Source: Clitoria ternatea (lineage: Eukaryota > Streptophyta > Magnoliopsida > Fabales > Fabaceae). Taken from it: a DNA stretch of 64,000 nt. Location of the stretch: positions 41,492,501 to 41,556,500 of the forward strand of contig CM075674.1 in assembly GCA_037962975.1 (NCBI GenBank), in the 5' to 3' direction. Below are positions 38,314 to 48,792 of the stretch, in pieces. Position numbers and translations under genes: made by a program. The notes under the pieces are model-generated. The model saw only the letters and a program-made list of their open reading frames with translations, was not told the origin of the DNA and searched no databases. Every line of letters begins with the position of its first letter. Positions within the stretch are counted from its first letter, which is position 1.

Positions 38314-38470
38314 TCACCTAATTTTGTTTCCAATGCTCTTTTGCTCTTTTAAACTTTCAATGGATCCCATTTTCTCAAGCCTGATTTGAGCTTTGAACTT
38401 GGCTATAAATTCACTAGCTTTCTTATCCACCTCAGAATCCAGGTCCGAATCATTGACATATCCATGTACC
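38314..38470 (-). pseudogene. DUF761-type protein C-terminal fragment (captured)
   Basis: A minus-strand open stretch, GYVNDSDLDSEVDKKASEF then IAKFKAQIRLEKMGS and a stop. E-(V/I)-D-x-K-A-x-E-F-I-x-K-F-x-x-Q-I-R-L is the hallmark of the DUF761 (cotton-fibre-type) C-terminal motif of plant proteins. No upstream part is present, so this is a gene piece inside a transposon. Confidence 0.7.
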
Positions 38471-38869
38471 TATGTATTAAATTTCATTTTTTCTGCTGAT
38501 AATTTTGAATTGTTAATTGTTAATTGTTAATATAGGAATAAAGTTACAAATTATCTTTTATTAGTTGTCTGTTTGACTTTTAAAATTGATATTACTATTC
38601 TGTCTTCAATTGTCTTAGTAGCTTAACAAATAAAGTTAGAAATCTATATATTTCCACTCGCAGCTATACTCCGAAGCAGTTAGTCTAGATGACCTGTACA
38701 TCCTAAAAGCCTCAATTATATGGCACTTCAGATTTGGGGGTCCCCTAGTAGTTAATGATTCATGAAGAGGAAAGAAAATCATTAGTTTAACTTCCACTTA
38801 TTAACAAAACTAATAATTAATCGTTAATTTTACACCATTATAAAATTGTTACCTTTTCTTGTCCAACAG

Positions 38870-38940
38870 CTGTTAAGGATGCTGGTGCTCAAGTGAAGGT
38901 GGACCGCATTGAGGCTAATTTGAAGATTCTAAAATTACAG
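38870..38940 (+). pseudogene. Isolated exon-like segment with AG/GT borders
   Basis: Seventy-one bases bounded by TTGTCCAACAG and GTAAATATT. One frame is open and reads VKDAGAQVKVDRIEANLK, then ILKLQ. It looks like a single exon of a host gene that I do not recognise, in an element that also carries a DUF761 tail. Confidence 0.45.
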
Positions 38941-40130
38941 GTAAATATTTCGAAAAAAAATATCAATTGTCTATTTGAAGATGGGGCACTGATTTATTTT
39001 TCTGGATCATGTTCATCGTATTTTGGCATGAATATTGGGCGCCAACAAAACTTCAAGACCTCATATAGCCAAAGTTTGAGAGCTAACTTGCTATGTTAAG
39101 AGAACAAAAACCTGAGCCTTATTTTTCTATTCAAGTCATAAATATGTTTGTAAAGTTGTACAGATACATGAAAATATTTAATTGTAAAGTTCTCAGCTGA
39201 CAAGATATTATGACTTATGAGTGAGCTCCATGAAGAAATCAAAAGTGGGCAGATTTTCACCTAATTAATCACCATACTAAAAATGGTCTTATCAGAGGAA
39301 CTCCAAACATATGTATGAGAGATTTGGATTTACGGACTCGGCTATTGCAATAGTGTGTGCTTCCTTCTACTGTGTTGTTTTTGTGTCTTGTGTCTACTGT
39401 TATGTATATGTATCACTCTTTCTAGCTTTTCAATTTTAATTTATGTTTATTAATACTATAAGGTTTTTGTTCTTTTATATGTATCTTGTTTCCACTTAGT
39501 CTACGATTATAGATTACAGGTGACAAAGCCGTCTCTATAAAAAGAAAATTAATGATATTTATTAGATTTGAATCAAGATTAATTTAAGTTTTCTTTAACA
39601 GCCATAATATTATTTAAAAAATACGTATACTAATTACAAGGAATATATATTTTAATACTACGAATTAAAATGGTGTTGTAGGTCCGCGAATAAAAATATT
39701 AGAGCTTGAGGGAATAGTGAGTAGGTATTGAATTGAATTCGATATTAGTAAAAAAGAAATTCATCTGATTAAAATTAATTAAATTAGATTATTTTGGATT
39801 TATGTTTCAAATTTTGTGAATATATTTATTATTTATTTTCTATCATATTTTTGTATTACTTGGGGTTATCAACCATGGATAATAGTGTTACTTAAGGTTA
39901 TAGTCTTGAAACTAAAAGGGGTTTAAACTATAGATAAATTTTGCATTACTTGGGGTTATCAACCATGGATAATGGCATTACCCAAGGCTAATTAAAATCA
40001 TAGTCAATCTATTTGTGACGGAAGGAATCTCTATGGTTTTAATAATTATGGGTAATGGTTTTAGGAGAGGTTTTAACCCCTGTTAATACAAAAAAAAAAT
40101 TGGTAAAATTAATTTTTTTTTGTAGTGATA

Positions 40131-40968
40131 TATGTGTCTGTTAACTAATAAAAACACTATAAGAAATTAATATAATTTTAATTTTATAAAAAATTTCCAT
40201 CCATGATTATAAAATATACTTTAAATAATAAAATTTTATGAAAAAATTTTAAAAAAAATTAATTTTTACTATTAGCGACAGTCAAAACACCATTGTTGAT
40301 ATTGATCCCTATTCAGCTACGGTTGAAGTGTCGTCGCTAATATTGGTCCCTGTTCAGCTATGAACATAGCGACGAAAATTATAAAAAAACATAGCTATGG
40401 TTGAAGTGTCATCGCTAATATTGGTCCCTGTTCAGCTACGAACATAACGACGACAATTATAAAAAAAACATAGCTACGGTTGAAGTGTCGTCACTAATAT
40501 TGCTCCGTGTTCAGCTACGAACATAGCGACGAAAATTATAAAAAACATAGCTACAACTGAAGTGTTGTCGCTAATATTGGTCCTTGTTCAGCTACGAACA
40601 TAGCAACGGTAATTATAAAAATCATAGCTATGGAAAATCCATCGCAAATATAGCTACGACGTGAAGGCGGTCTCTAATTAGGCTAAATTAGCGATGGTAG
40701 AACTTAAATTCGTCCGTGATGAACTGGTTACCGTCACTAATGTGGGACCAAGCTAGCGACAGAAATGACAGAAAGGGGACCACTTTTAGCGACGATGTGA
40801 GGCCATCACAGACACGGTCTTCACTTGTCGTCGCTGACATGTTTGCCACCAGATTGGTAGCGGCGGTATTCGGCTATAGCTGATGTCGTCGCTAATAGTG
40901 TTAGCGACGGAATCCTGGCTATTAGCGACGGCTTTTTCCCGTCGCAAATAGGAATTTTTTTAGTAGTG
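40131..40968. mobile_element. CACTA right terminus with subterminal repeats
   Basis: It ends TTTTTTTAGTAGTG; read inward this is CACTACTAAAAAAATTCC, close to the terminus at 1879. Most of the segment is a subterminal array: about four ~90 bp units (40290-40620) with TTCAGCTACGAACATAGCGACG and TGTCGTCGCTAATATTGG-type words, then GCGACGG words to the end. The following three bases are TAT, against TCT left of 1879: a one-base mismatch if the two ends belong together. Confidence 0.65.
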
Positions 40969-41239
40969 TATGTAGCTTAAATTATGAATAAAATACTACA
41001 AGGTATTCATGTCTAAAATTACATACATAACAGTTTTACATTTTCATGAATTAGGCAATCTTAGGGCATAATTGGCATTCAACATCTTTATAACATTTGT
41101 AGATAATTAAACTGTGGAGGTATACGAATTAGGTTCACCTAAATTGGAGTTTTGTAGCTCCCATTAATCTAAAATACTGAATAATTTGCAAGAAAAGTAC
41201 ATCCTGAATTATTATTTTTTCTAAAAACTTTTTCTTGTT
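40969..41239. other. Unassigned AT-rich flank
   Basis: No gene and no recognised repeat. It does not continue the copy A/C sequence that would be expected to the right of the 1879 insertion site. Confidence 0.3.
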
Positions 41240-42161
41240 ATTGTTTGAATATTTTATGTGTACTATGAGTTCGTAGTTTACCAAAGATTAAAAGGGAAGG
41301 GGTAATAAGTTTGAGCTAGACATCAATTATTATACTCTACATTAAAATACTTGTTGGGTTGCCAAATAAAGGTAGAAATGACATAATTTACCATGGCAAT
41401 TTACAAAAGGGGGGCCCAGATATATTTCACCATTTTAGGAAAACAATTGTTGAAAAACGTTTACACACACGATTATCTCCAAGTGTCAAAGCTGTGTTGA
41501 TTCAGGATATATTGTTATACTTTTCCAAACACTAATTATTATAATCTATATTATATTTTACGTAAAATTTTCCAAACAAAGTTAGAAACAACATATTTTT
41601 CCATTACAATTTGTCGGAAAGGCCACCTAGATATTTTTTAATTTTTTAGGAAAACAACCATTGAATAATATTGTTATACTTACACACAACTATCACCAAG
41701 TGCCAAAATAAGCTAGCTTAAGCTGAATAAAGACATTCTTGTTATCTCTTATGCTTCAACATTTTACCAAAGTTAACAATTTAACAAAGGTAAAAGGGGA
41801 ACATAATAAGGTTTAACCAAACATTAATTATTATACTCCACATTAAATACTTTGTTGGATCTTCCAAAAAAAATGTAGAAACAACATGGTTTTACGTGGC
41901 AATTTGCAAAAAGGGCTACCTGGATATATTTCATCTGTTTAGGAAAATAATTGTTGAATAAAGTTTACACACGTGGTTATCACCAGGTGTGAAAAAAAAA
42001 AGGCTAAGTTGTGTTGAATCAAGATATTATTGTTATCAAGGTGAAAAGAGTTTGAGCCAAACACTAATTATTATATTCTACATTAATTTTTATGTGGGAT
42101 TTTACCAAATAAAAGTAGAAACAATATATTTGTCCATGACAATTTGTAAAAAGGACCACCT

Positions 42162-42211
<50 letters not shown>

Positions 42212-42256
42212 ACATTTTAGGAAAACAAGCGTTGAATAAGGTTTCTATACACACAC
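41240..42256. repeat. Imperfect tandem repeat, unit ~210-290 bp, about four units
   Basis: Each unit carries AATTATTAT(A)CTCTACATTAAA, a CCAAATAAAGGTAGAAA-type word, GGCCACCTGGATATA, TAGGAAAACAATTGTTGAAT and a CACCAAGTGTCAAA-like word. Anchors are near 41311, 41522, 41813 and 42050. Diverged single units lie at 130-420 and 25480-25800. A TA tract of about 45 bp is at 42165-42210. Confidence 0.75.
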
Positions 42257-43191
42257 TGTAAGATCCCAAATTTTAAAAAATAAATTATTTAAGTAACGAT
42301 GGTTAATTATTTGACGCTTTGAACACATAAGAAAATTAATTAGACATTAACTGTGAATCACCGAAGAATTAAAATTTACTGGAATGGAATGGTTGAACGA
42401 AAGATATGGGACCCATTAAATCTTTTTGGGCATTTGATGGGTTACGTATGGTGAGGACTTATTGGAGGTTACGGTGGTATAATTAAAATAATTTTTGGTG
42501 TTGAGAGGATATTTATTTGGACACAAGTATACTTATAAACGGCAAAAATACAAATGAAAGAAAATTAAAAATTTGTAAATTCTTTCATTTTCTCTTTTAT
42601 GTGCCATGTACTCCTCACTATCTTTACTCACTTTTATTCAATGGATAAAGGGATTTTGTGAACCATTGGGAAAAAGCAAAAGATGTGTGCATTGACCATT
42701 GAGTAATACCCAATTTTTGTAACCCTTCCCTCCCCCCTCTCTTAAAATTTTCAGTGGTTCTTTCTTCTCCACCACTTTCCTTGCATTTTCGCTCTCTTTT
42801 TCTCCTTCTTCTTGCATCCAAAATTATCACCATCTCTAGCCTCTCTTTCACTCAAAATCAAATGCAAACACTTGCTTTATGAGGCATTGGAAGCAATTGT
42901 GAGCAAGTCTTGGACCACTATCCCCTCTTCTTCTCCTCAATTTTGTTTTTCTCTAAAGCTTGGGTTAAGCGGTAAGACCCATTATCCTTGGTGGTTTATT
43001 TGATGTTTTAAGGTTATTAAAGCCTAGAAATGGTGGTTATGGTGTTATTATGATGAAATATGCACGTGGAACCTTAGAATCCTAGGCTTGAAGAATTGGA
43101 AACTTGAGTTTTGGTGATGGTTGTGTTACATGAATATTTGGGGCAATATTATGCTTGAAATGATGATTGGGAATTATTGAAATTGTTGTTG
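42257..43191. repeat. LTR-like sequence into which the Tat-type element inserted
   Basis: It starts TGTAAGATCCCAAATTTTAAA, a common LTR opening style. No complete partner end was found. The host sequence resumes at 60478. No gene is seen; a 75-codon minus frame at 42624-42851 is low complexity. Confidence 0.35.
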
Positions 43192-43196
43192 AGTGG

Positions 43197-43938
43197 TGAT
43201 CTGTCCTGAACCGGGGTCTAGAGATCCGGTGTTAAGACAATCACAAATAATGAGAAAATCACGTCTTTGAAGACCGGTTATGTGAGTATCCAGTTTACGT
43301 ATCTGATGTCTCTGTATGATGAGAGCCGATTGGGCATCCTGGAGGTCCTTCACACCGTCCTCACGCGTTGATGTGGGCGAAAGGTGGTGTCACCTGCGAA
43401 GATTCTCCGACGCTCAAGTCAGTGATAATATTCCAAGTGAGGAATGAATTTCAGAGAGTAATTGTAAGTTGAAAAGTAGTCAAAGATCCCCCTCTCCATT
43501 GATGAAGAGAGTTCATATACCTGATTGGCTCGATATACGAGGATTCGTTAGTGGGGAACCACTAACCTCTAATAATATTATAAATTATTATTTTATTGCA
43601 CACTTGCCAGGATGATTGGGTCAAGTGGCTATTTTATATTGAGCGTAGGGAGTGTAGGCTGGTCTTAGGGGACAAGTTGATCATTCCCGTGAGCAGATTT
43701 TGGCTCGTAGTGTGGGGAATTATTGAACGGTTCCTGTAGCAATGCCCTTTGTCTTCTGTATGGTGACGTGTATGTTATCCGGTGTCATGGTGTTATCCTG
43801 GACAACCGGTATAGGAAGAGCGCCTGATACGGAATTAGAGTCCGGATGTATACCGATGACACCGGTTGCACGTTGGTAAACTGTCAAAGACGTTGAAATA
43901 TGTCTTGTAGAATGGATACCGGTATCGAGACCGGATCA
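43197..43938 (-). repeat. 3' LTR of the Tat-type element
   Basis: 742 bp, TGATC...GATCA (perfect 5 bp terminal inverted repeat). It aligns without gaps to 59731-60472. Confidence 0.95.
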
Positions 43939-43954
43939 TATGTCCCCTAGCTTG
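43939..43954 (-). other. Polypurine tract of the Tat-type element
   Basis: The sense strand reads CAAGCTAGGGGACATA and abuts the 3' LTR. The same motif recurs at 48122-48137 in front of the second antisense gene copy. Confidence 0.75.
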
Positions 43955-44367
43955 TGTGAGGGACTGTGTAGTTGTTCATATAAGCTATCCGACCTGTGAG
44001 AGGTCTAGATGCTGGTATACTTATGCGGAAAATGTTTTCTTACATATGTATTATTATATCGTGAAGAACCATTCTTTAAATGAAAGCTCAGATGTCGTAA
44101 CGTTGTTATAACGGATTCAGACAAAGATTCGCTGTATGAGAATTTCAAAAGTTTTTTGAAACTGAAGACTCTTGAAATTCGAGTAACGGCTGTAAAGCAT
44201 AAATTGCGTCGCATGATTAGGCATTAAATGCCTTTAGTTATTGCGTCTGAGGCGTATATCTCAGTAACCGTCGCTTAGGCCTTAATGGGCTTACAATTTT
44301 TAAAACTTCTGGGCCCAATGGAGAGGCCTTTTGGCAAATCGACATTGTTTTGGCGCCCACGAATTTA

Positions 44368-44463
44368 AAACGACTGTGTCGTTTGACTTGTAAATCGACG
44401 CGTTTAGTTATGGACGACACAACCCCAAGAGTTGGTAATTGAACCTCTTCTACTCTTATAAAA
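44368..44463 (+). promoter_or_regulatory. Promoter of antisense gene copy 1
   Basis: TATAAAA at 44457-44463. About 75 bp upstream lies a perfect inverted repeat, AAACGAC-TGT-GTCGTTT (44368-44384). Upstream again are blocks shared with copy 2: GAGAGGCCTTTTG, GGGCCCA-type and AATCGACATTG words. Confidence 0.65.
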
Positions 44464-44657
44464 GAAGCACTTAGTGGATTCTGGGAACCACTTACTTCTG
44501 ATTCCTTAACAAAACTCTACAGAAATTTCGTAAGGACGCTCGCTGCTTGTTTTGCGAAGCTCTTCTCTGTCTCCGCCTTCCTTATCGCCCTAGGTAACCT
44601 CTTTCTTCCCTCTGTTATTTTCGTCTTCTTTTGTTCTGCTATTTTTGCTTGAAAAGA

Positions 44658-47269
44658 ATGTACCTTAAGAGGGGGAGAATAGCTTCTCGCAACCCTAATT
44701 ACCGTGGGGGAAGAATCCCTATGATTCTTCCGAGGGCTGAGTCATATCGCTCAGAAAGGGGATCTTACTCACGGCGGAGAGTGACCTTTCCCTTCTCAGA
44801 GTCATCCTCTGGTTGTAGTCGCTCTTCGAAAAGTGAGATGAGTAATGACTGTTACCCTTCTGACGATGTGACTTTTTATCGTAGAGCAAAGATTTTTGTC
44901 CACACGACTCGAACGATGACTGGAGAAGGAAGCTCTAGAGATCAAACTGTTTCGAAAACCGCAGAAGGCTTGTACAGCATTGTTGCCTCTCGGCTAAATT
45001 GGGAAGAGCTTCAGACCAAGTGGTCTTTCTGCTGGGTAGTTGATGAGTTTAAAAACTTAACCTCTCATCATGCGAATGGGGAAGGATCTCGGATTCAGCC
45101 AAGGTTCACAGTTCACGCAGAGAAAGAGATGAAAAAATGGTTCAGGGTGTTTGCACCGCTACCTTCAGAACGGATTTGTCACGTCGTCCCGGATGAACAT
45201 TCTGTATACATGCACGACTTTGTATTTCATTACCTCGGAGTCTGTTTCCCCTTATCCGAGTTTCAGATGGGTGTATTAAGGTTCTTAAATTACGCACCTT
45301 CTCAACTTCATCCCAATGGTTGGGGACTCATCCGTGCTCTAGAAGTATTAGGTGACTATTTCAACTTCACACCCACTGTAGCGATGCTGTTCTATTACAC
45401 TCAAGTAGTTCGGAGGGCTAACAAGCAAGGTGGTGTCGGCTTAGTCACACTCCGGACTCTATGTTCCTTTGTGAACTTCGAATCTTATACTGATTCGGCT
45501 AAGGTTGACGGGAAGTCTTTCAAGTCTTTCTTTACCCAAATTTCAATTAAAAAGAACAAGCCCGTCTTCTGGAAGAATGAAGAGGGTCTTAATAAATTTC
45601 CTCTGAGCTGGACTTATGAGCATTTTCTTCTGACTTCCCAAGCGTACTACACTCATCAATCTGAGCTGTCTACTGAAACGGCGGCGGTGTTATTCGCCCT
45701 TGAAGCATACTCTACTCGCTTTAAAGCATTTTTGTGTAGACGTCTTTTAAGTAGTTCGAGCGAAGTCCGAGATGAATATCTACGTAATTCTCATTTTATT
45801 TCTCTTTTCCTCCTTTGTTGATCGTATTGAGCATTTCTTTGTTGCTAATATGTTTTATTTATGCATGCAGGTGAAATAGAACAAAAATCTCCAGAGATAA
45901 AAAAGTTAAAATTCTTAAAGGCAGGAGAGAAATCAGTAGCTGGTGAGAATGAAATCCTGCCAAAGGAGAATTCTAAGAAAGATCAGCCTGAATTGATCAT
46001 TCTGACCTCAGATGTAGAAGGGGAGATCCCGCTGGTGGAGGGAGATTCAGTCGGTGCGAATGCGGGTTATCCCAGAATAACATAGAAGAGGAAGAAGATT
46101 AAGAATGACCCTTCAAAGGTGAAAAAACATAAACCTTCCACGAGTCCAAAAAGAGCAAGGGCCTCCAAAGGCAAAGCTGTAGAAATGTCAGACACAGCTA
46201 AAGTTTCATCCGGACTCCATAAGGGTATTCTTTCCGGGGTCTTCAGATCAAATCCGATCTCCTCTCCAACTTCTTCGTTCCTCACTCCTTTCCTCTCATA
46301 CCAGGGGTGACTCCAGCGATACTCCTTCAGCCGCTATACAAACTCCGGCCCACACTTGAACCTAAAGAAATTAAAGAGGTGTGTGAGCCCGGGAAATGGC
46401 AGCTAGCAGAACTTACGGGGATGCTTAATTCGCTCAGCTTGTTAGCTGATAATGCTGCTGAGGTTGATAACCTGAGCGATAAAGTAGAACAGCTCAACCT
46501 CTCGACGGAGAAGATAAAGCTACCCTAAAGTTAGCTGAGGATCGCCTAATCAAGTCTAAAGAGTTCAGAGATCTCATGAGCAAGGAGAATCTCAAGCTCA
46601 AAAACCATGCTTAAAGACTTGGAGGGTAAACTGGCAGAGAAGGAGGAGATGCTTGATAAGTCAAAAGAAGAACTCCGTAGCAGTCAGGCTAAACAAGCTA
46701 ATCTTGAAGATAAAAGCAAAGCTGCTGCGGAGGATTATTTTAAACAAGCATAGGAGTGGTCCCAAAAGGATAAGAGGTTCCTCCTTGAGATTGAGGGACT
46801 AAAGGCTGGGAGCACGGAATCTGAAGGATCGGGTGGAGAACTTCTGAGGTTGCGGGAAGAATTGGCTGTGGCTAAAGCTGAGGCGAAGGAAGCGATTGAT
46901 ATATGCACTCAAATTGCTGAAGAATCCTTCAGCCTAGCTATACGCCAAGTTTTCCACCGTAACCCCACTGTGGCACTTAACCTCTATGGTATGGATCCGT
47001 TCTATGAATTCCATGGAGGGAGGTTGGTCATAGTGGTTGATGGTCGATATGAAGATCCTCCGGAGTCCTTATACGGTTTGCCCCCTCTTACCGAGGGTCA
47101 AAGTATGGGACCGGATTCCGCTGTTCCTATGCCGGAGGGCGTCTCATCTACAGGAGGTGCGAAGACACCAGAAGAGGAAGCTCCAGAGGGGATCCCTAAA
47201 GAAGGGACACAAGACCTTGGAGAAAGGGAAGGACAGAAAGGAACTGAGGAGCAGGTTCCCCTTCCATAG
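44658..47269 (+). pseudogene. Antisense extra gene, copy 1 (gypsy-type 'Transposase_28' family); exon 2 broken
   Basis: I start at ATG 44658, which aligns with the start of copy 2. The CDS before the intron (44658-45783) is fully open: a basic R/G/S-rich N-terminus, an acidic SDDVTFYRR region, then the family core with PLPSERICH, MGVLRFLNYAPSQLHPNGWG and FTPTVAMLFYYTQVVRR. A phase-1 intron (45784-45870) joins to exon 2, which keeps homology to copy 2 (IKKLKFLKAGEKSVAGEN, WQLAELTGML, NPTVALNLYGMDPFYEFHGG) but has a stop at 46083-46085 and at least two frameshifts (near 46305 and 46520). Function is unknown. The family is annotated as putative gypsy-type transposon protein and has no known catalytic activity. 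A basic N-terminus and long coiled coil suggest a nucleic-acid-binding oligomer; that is inference. Confidence 0.8.
45784..45870 (+). other. Intron in antisense gene copy 1 (87 bp)
   Basis: CTAC|GTAATTC...ATGCATGCAG|GTGAAATAG, phase 1. Copy 2 has an 88 bp intron at the same codon. The spliced frame reads DEYLREIEQKS. Confidence 0.75.
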
Positions 47270-47354
47270 TCTTCTTATTTTTCATATGTAAAGTTGTGTT
47301 CCGGGATCAACTCTGGTTTTGACCAATTACATGTAATCTTGCTTTTTATGAATG

Positions 47355-47360
47355 AATAAA
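47355..47360 (+). terminator. Poly(A) signal, antisense copy 1
   Basis: AATAAA about 85 bp after the stop, following GTGTTCCGGGATCA, which is also conserved after copy 2. Confidence 0.6.
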
Positions 47361-47703
47361 TTTCTATTCAGACATTTATCTTCAATACTTCATGAAGAAT
47401 AGTATAACTCAGATGCATATATCCGTTCTGTATGACTAACGTTGGGGTCGGATTAAAATAATTGCCTCGGAAAATTAGATCATATAAGATAGATAAATTT
47501 AGAACGGAGAGATATATACATGAATACTGTCCCCAAGTATAAGTATTTTAAGAAATAGATACCTGTCATAGGGCATTAACTTTAATACTTTTGGGGAGAA
47601 AAGGAGTCGATCCGTTGCTCACAAAAGCGGTGTAACAGGACAGATGACTAGTATTAATTCGTATTATTCTCACTGGAGAGAAAAATGTCGTCCATTGTCT
47701 ATG

Positions 47704-48050
47704 CCAGGAGTCACATCATTATATCACAGAATAGGTGATAGAAAACATCCGTCCTGGGGAAATACATCTCAATCGTAAGAGTACGGATTGAGTCTTCAAA
47801 CACTTCCATCATAAGGATAATGATGGGAATTGTCTGTGCCAGGAGTTACATCATCGAATCACAAAATAGGTGATTGAGATCATCCGTCCTGGGCAGAGAT
47901 ATTTTAATCGTAAGAGTAATTGTCAATGCCAGGAGTTACATCATCAAATCACAGAATAGGTGATTGAGATCATCCGTCCTGGGGAAGTACACCACGCCAG
48001 GAGTTACATCGTCAAATCACAGATTAGGTGATTGAGATCATCCGTCCTGG
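47704..48050. repeat. Four 54-nt hairpin repeats with compensatory changes
   Basis: Units are 47704-47757, 47839-47892, 47929-47982 and 47997-48050. Each is exactly 54 nt from CCAGGA to TCCTGG (outer 6 bp stem). Each holds an inner 6 bp stem with a 7 nt loop: TATCAC/GTGATA in the first, AATCAC/GTGATT in the others; loop AGAATAG or a one-base variant. A fifth, diverged unit is at 53943-53995. They lie between the poly(A) signal of antisense copy 1 and the promoter of copy 2. Confidence 0.9.
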
Positions 48051-48121
48051 GGAAGTACGTTTCAATCGTCAGGGTACGGATTGAATTTTCAATTTCGTTA
48101 TCAAATCCGGTATCGATGTAT

Positions 48122-48137
48122 TTGTCCCCTAGCTTGT
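48122..48137 (-). other. Second, internal polypurine-tract copy
   Basis: The plus strand reads TTGTCCCCTAGCTTGTGT and matches the sequence beside the 3' LTR over about 20 bp (TGTCCCCTAGCTTGTGTGAG). It marks the left edge of the duplicated unit. Confidence 0.6.
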
Positions 48138-48528
48138 GTGAGGGACTAGTAAAGTTACTCATATAAGCTACGTCGTTTATAAGAAGTCTGGATACCGGAT
48201 GATATACGTTGTCACATAGATATCCGTTCTTGGAACGAAGGTTCCGTTGTCGTAGCACTCCTTAGGACGGATTCGGGCAAAGGGTTCTTTGTGTGAGAAT
48301 CCCAGAAGTTATTGAAACTTGCAACCCTTGGTATTCGAGTAATAGTTATAACGTTTCTCATGATTAGACATTTAATGCCTTTAATCACGTGGGTGAACCA
48401 TTATTGCCTTAAATGCGCACGTCTTTATAATCGTCACTGGGGAGCTTGATGGGCCTGAATTTTAAATTCTGAGGCCCATTTGAGAGGCCTTTTGACGAAT
48501 CGACGTTGCTTTCGCGCCTCAGGATTTG

Positions 48529-48622
48529 AAACGACAGCCTTGTATTTAGCAAAAAGGTGTCGTTTGGTGGTAAACGACATAACCTTTGACCCAGCAATTG
48601 AGTCTGTTGCTCCCTTATAAAA
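48529..48622 (+). promoter_or_regulatory. Promoter of antisense gene copy 2
   Basis: TATAAAA at 48616-48622. AAACGAC (48529-48535) and GTCGTTT (48559-48565) form the same inverted pair as in copy 1 but with a 23 bp spacer instead of 3. GAGAGGCCTTTTG and AATCGACGTTG are also kept. Confidence 0.65.
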
Positions 48623-48792
48623 GGAATACTTAGTGAATTCAGAAATCACTTAGTCTTGCGTCCCTGACGAAACTCTGCAAAAATTTCGAGAAGACATTTC
48701 TGTTTGCTTGTGTGAAACTTGATTCACCATCTTTCTTCATTCTTAGGTAACCTTTTCCTTCGTCTTCTCGTATTTTCTTTTAGTTTTCCTAA

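Larger units (their letters stand above)
36431..40130. mobile_element. Nested CACTA-like element carrying captured fragments
   Basis: The element proper is 36434-40127. The left end is CACAACAAGAAAA and the right end read inward is CACTACAAAAAAA, so the terminal inverted repeat is imperfect. The flanking 3 bp duplication ATA matches (36431-36433 and 40128-40130). AACCATGG words lie near both ends (36472; 39880 and 39970). There is no transposase. It contains a pyrimidine-rich leader-like tract with CTCTCG repeats (36640-36800), a copia 3' end plus LTR (37390-37786, minus), a DUF761-type tail (38314-38470, minus) and an isolated exon (38870-38940, plus). Confidence 0.6.

Noticed and set aside
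40155..40968. Independent 814 bp CACTA-like miniature element
   Set aside because: The left end CACTATAAGAAATT is a weak match and flanks AAA and TAT differ, so I treat it as the right part of a larger CACTA element.
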